From NCBI RefSeq assembly GCF_900452395.1, contig NZ_UGNV01000006.1, positions 1-64,000 on the forward strand: DNA of 64,000 bases. Direction: 5' to 3'. Positions within the stretch are counted from its first letter, which is position 1, and the number at the start of each line of letters is the position of its first letter. This stretch comes from Legionella beliardensis (GTDB taxonomy: Bacteria > Pseudomonadota > Gammaproteobacteria > Legionellales > Legionellaceae). A model generated the notes under the pieces. That model saw nothing but the letters and a program-made list of their open reading frames with translations. It did not search any database and was not told where the DNA came from. A program made the translations under genes and the position numbers. Positions 62,507-64,000 of this stretch are shown here, piece by piece.

Positions 62507-64000
62507 TTATAGTTCTAATTCTTTACTAAAATCCTTACTTATGTCACTTACTTCTCTTTTAATTAAAAGTGAATCATGATTCATCGCTGAACGCTTGCAA
62601 TCGGTTAATTCCAACGATTCCAGTTCAATTTTTTTAGTAATAACGGCTTGCAGAGAATGCTCATTCTTGTCATGAAACCCTTGTTCATGGCGCATTAATT
62701 GCGTGCTCGTGGTCATATCAAGTGCTGCTGGTTTTTCAGTGGTATTTTGTCTTATCGCGTTAATGAGTTTTTCTTTGTTGTCGGTGACTAAAGTCATCCC
62801 GTGAACCGCTCTTGAAATCTGGACATAAAAATTATTAAGCGTGCTGCCAAATCGATGAACCGATTCCATTAAACCAACACCAAAGGGTGCATCTTTTCCT
62901 TGAACTTTGTAGTTAGTCAGCACGTAACTGTAATCAAGATGGTTTAACGCAGGATGTGATTTTTCAAGGGCTAATTGCTGCCCTTCCTTAGTGATAAAAT
63001 AAAAGATATCTTCTTTAATATCTTTTAGCGTCGCACATTGACCATTGCGAATGGCATCTGATTTAAAATTACGAGTCCACATCACCTTATCATTGGGTAA
63101 CAGCTCTAACTTTTTGGGTTCATACACTTCAAGGGGCCGTTCAAAAGGGGCTGTGTGTGTTTTATACTGGGGTAACTCTCGTAAATTAAATTTAATTAAT
63201 TTCCCTTGCTCATCTATCAAGGGCAAGACATTGTTGTCGCGATTTTTTTTGCTGATTTCACCAACCGTATAATAGTGACCTGCTTTAATCTTATTTTTTT
63301 TAAAATCCTGATTAAAACGTAGCGTATCGTTTTTCTGAAAATAGGCAACAAAACGCTGCTGTATGGGCTCCATCGCTTTCGCTTTAAGAATTGTTTGATT
63401 GTAAGGCTTACCCTCTAAGGTACCCTCCTGCTTTAACCCCTGGCGAAGCAACTGGGTGATGGACTCGCGATTGGCATGTGTTGGCGCAAACAATAATGTT
63501 TTCTCACGTTTTATCGGCGTTAAAGCAAGCCAATGATTCGCAATCCAAGCAACCCGTTCATCATGTGTTGCCAACGCTTTCACATCAAGCTTATCGATTG
63601 CCGCGCTCACCTGCCCTTGGGTTGCTGCCATCACCGCCTCTTTAAGTGTTTCATTTTTTTGCCGTACTATTTCATCCATGACTGTCGTTTTAATCCCATA
63701 CTCTTGCGTAAGTCCAAAGAGCCGCCCTGCATTCACACTGGGCAATTGTGCCGTATCTCCAACCAATAGAAGCCTTGCGCCGGTGCGTTCAATGTGCTTA
63801 ATAAGCTCGTGGCCTTGATGAGAAGAGAGCATGGAGGCTTCATCGACAATAAAGAGCGTTTTAGATAACGACGCCGTGGGAGCAGCTTTTAGTTCTTGAT
63901 GCACCAGTGGAAAGACATCTGTTTTAATGCCTGCTTTTTCTTGCAATTCAAACGCGGCAGAGCTTGCCACTGTCACCCCTCGCATCTCATAACCTTGCGC
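62507..64000 (-). CDS. MobF/TraI-type conjugative relaxase-helicase, N-terminus outside window
   Basis: The C-terminal part of about 495 residues. RecD/TraI-like SF1 helicase motifs are visible: LFIVDEASML (Walker B), LLLVGDTAQLPSV (motif III), and near the end YVLTNYKVQGKDA and YVQISRAVHGM (motifs V/VI), then a short tail. The Walker A and the relaxase Tyr domain would lie beyond 64000. The enzyme nicks oriT and unwinds the strand to be transferred. It is followed by an RHH gene 16 bp downstream. It marks the right part of the window as belonging to a plasmid or integrative conjugative element. Confidence 0.88.
   Translation of the reverse strand, partial: AQGYEMRGVTVASSAAFELQEKAGIKTDVFPLVHQELKAAPTASLSKTLFIVDEASMLSSHQGHELIKHIERTGARLLLVGDTAQLPSVNAGRLFGLTQEYGIKTTVMDEIVRQKNETLKEAVMAATQGQVSAAIDKLDVKALATHDERVAWIANHWLALTPIKREKTLLFAPTHANRESITQLLRQGLKQEGTLEGKPYNQTILKAKAMEPIQQRFVAYFQKNDTLRFNQDFKKNKIKAGHYYTVGEISKKNRDNNVLPLIDEQGKLIKFNLRELPQYKTHTAPFERPLEVYEPKKLELLPNDKVMWTRNFKSDAIRNGQCATLKDIKEDIFYFITKEGQQLALEKSHPALNHLDYSYVLTNYKVQGKDAPFGVGLMESVHRFGSTLNNFYVQISRAVHGMTLVTDNKEKLINAIRQNTTEKPAALDMTTSTQLMRHEQGFHDKNEHSLQAVITKKIELESLELTDCKRSAMNHDSLLIKREVSDISKDFSKELEL

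Overview
The window looks like an accessory region of a Legionella-type intracellular gammaproteobacterium. The genus is inferred from gene style, not from a marker gene: DNA is AT-rich, and there are many proteins with eukaryote-like modules (F-box, HEAT, Sel1, ankyrin and LRR repeats). Several have acidic or Ser/Glu-rich C-termini of the kind seen in Dot/Icm-secreted effectors. No rRNA, tRNA or CRISPR array was recognised.

Layout. 1-4.2 kb: a 5'-cut LOV/PAS-GGDEF protein, a stand-alone EAL phosphodiesterase and a secreted phosphoesterase, with IS6-family debris between them. 4.8-22 kb: a family of F-box-like/HEAT-repeat proteins (three long, one without repeats) and two convergent Sel1-repeat proteins; HEAT plus Sel1 occurs twice as a roughly 4-kb module. 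Between the copies lie an LRR pseudogene, IS6 and IS630 remnants, a coiled-coil protein and a broken toxin next to an intact antitoxin. 22-31 kb: a truncated F-box gene, a secreted GH114-like protein, a third Sel1 protein, an outer-membrane barrel and a secreted beta-propeller protein. 31-44 kb: ankyrin and F-box effector candidates among IS6 fragments and pieces of umuC, alkyl sulfatase, endonuclease I and outer-membrane protein genes, plus an intact cold-shock gene.

44-51 kb: a two-gene DNA-processing operon (PD-(D/E)XK/XPD-type helicase followed by a DnaQ-like/GIY-YIG nuclease) and a GDSL lipase. 51-55 kb: two divergent genes each carrying an R-x4-H HEPN-like motif, and a papain-like candidate effector. 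54.6-57.5 kb: a toxin-antitoxin module present as two perfect inverted 644-bp copies flanking a TetR gene and its probable target, with matching operators. 57.7-60.9 kb: a kinase-like effector candidate, another umuC fragment and an intact IS30-family element. 60.9-64 kb: a candidate structured RNA convergent with a DUF3800 gene, a GGTGAA repeat cluster, a ribbon-helix-helix protein and the C-terminal part of a MobF/TraI-type relaxase-helicase, indicating a conjugative element running off the right edge.

Overall this is a mosaic of effector families amplified by duplication, recombination and IS activity. Four HEAT paralogues and the kinase-like gene share a promoter layout, suggesting joint expression. 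The strongest candidates for something little described are the DUF3800-linked RNA, the inverted TA/TetR structure, the divergent HEPN-like pair and the helicase/nuclease operon.
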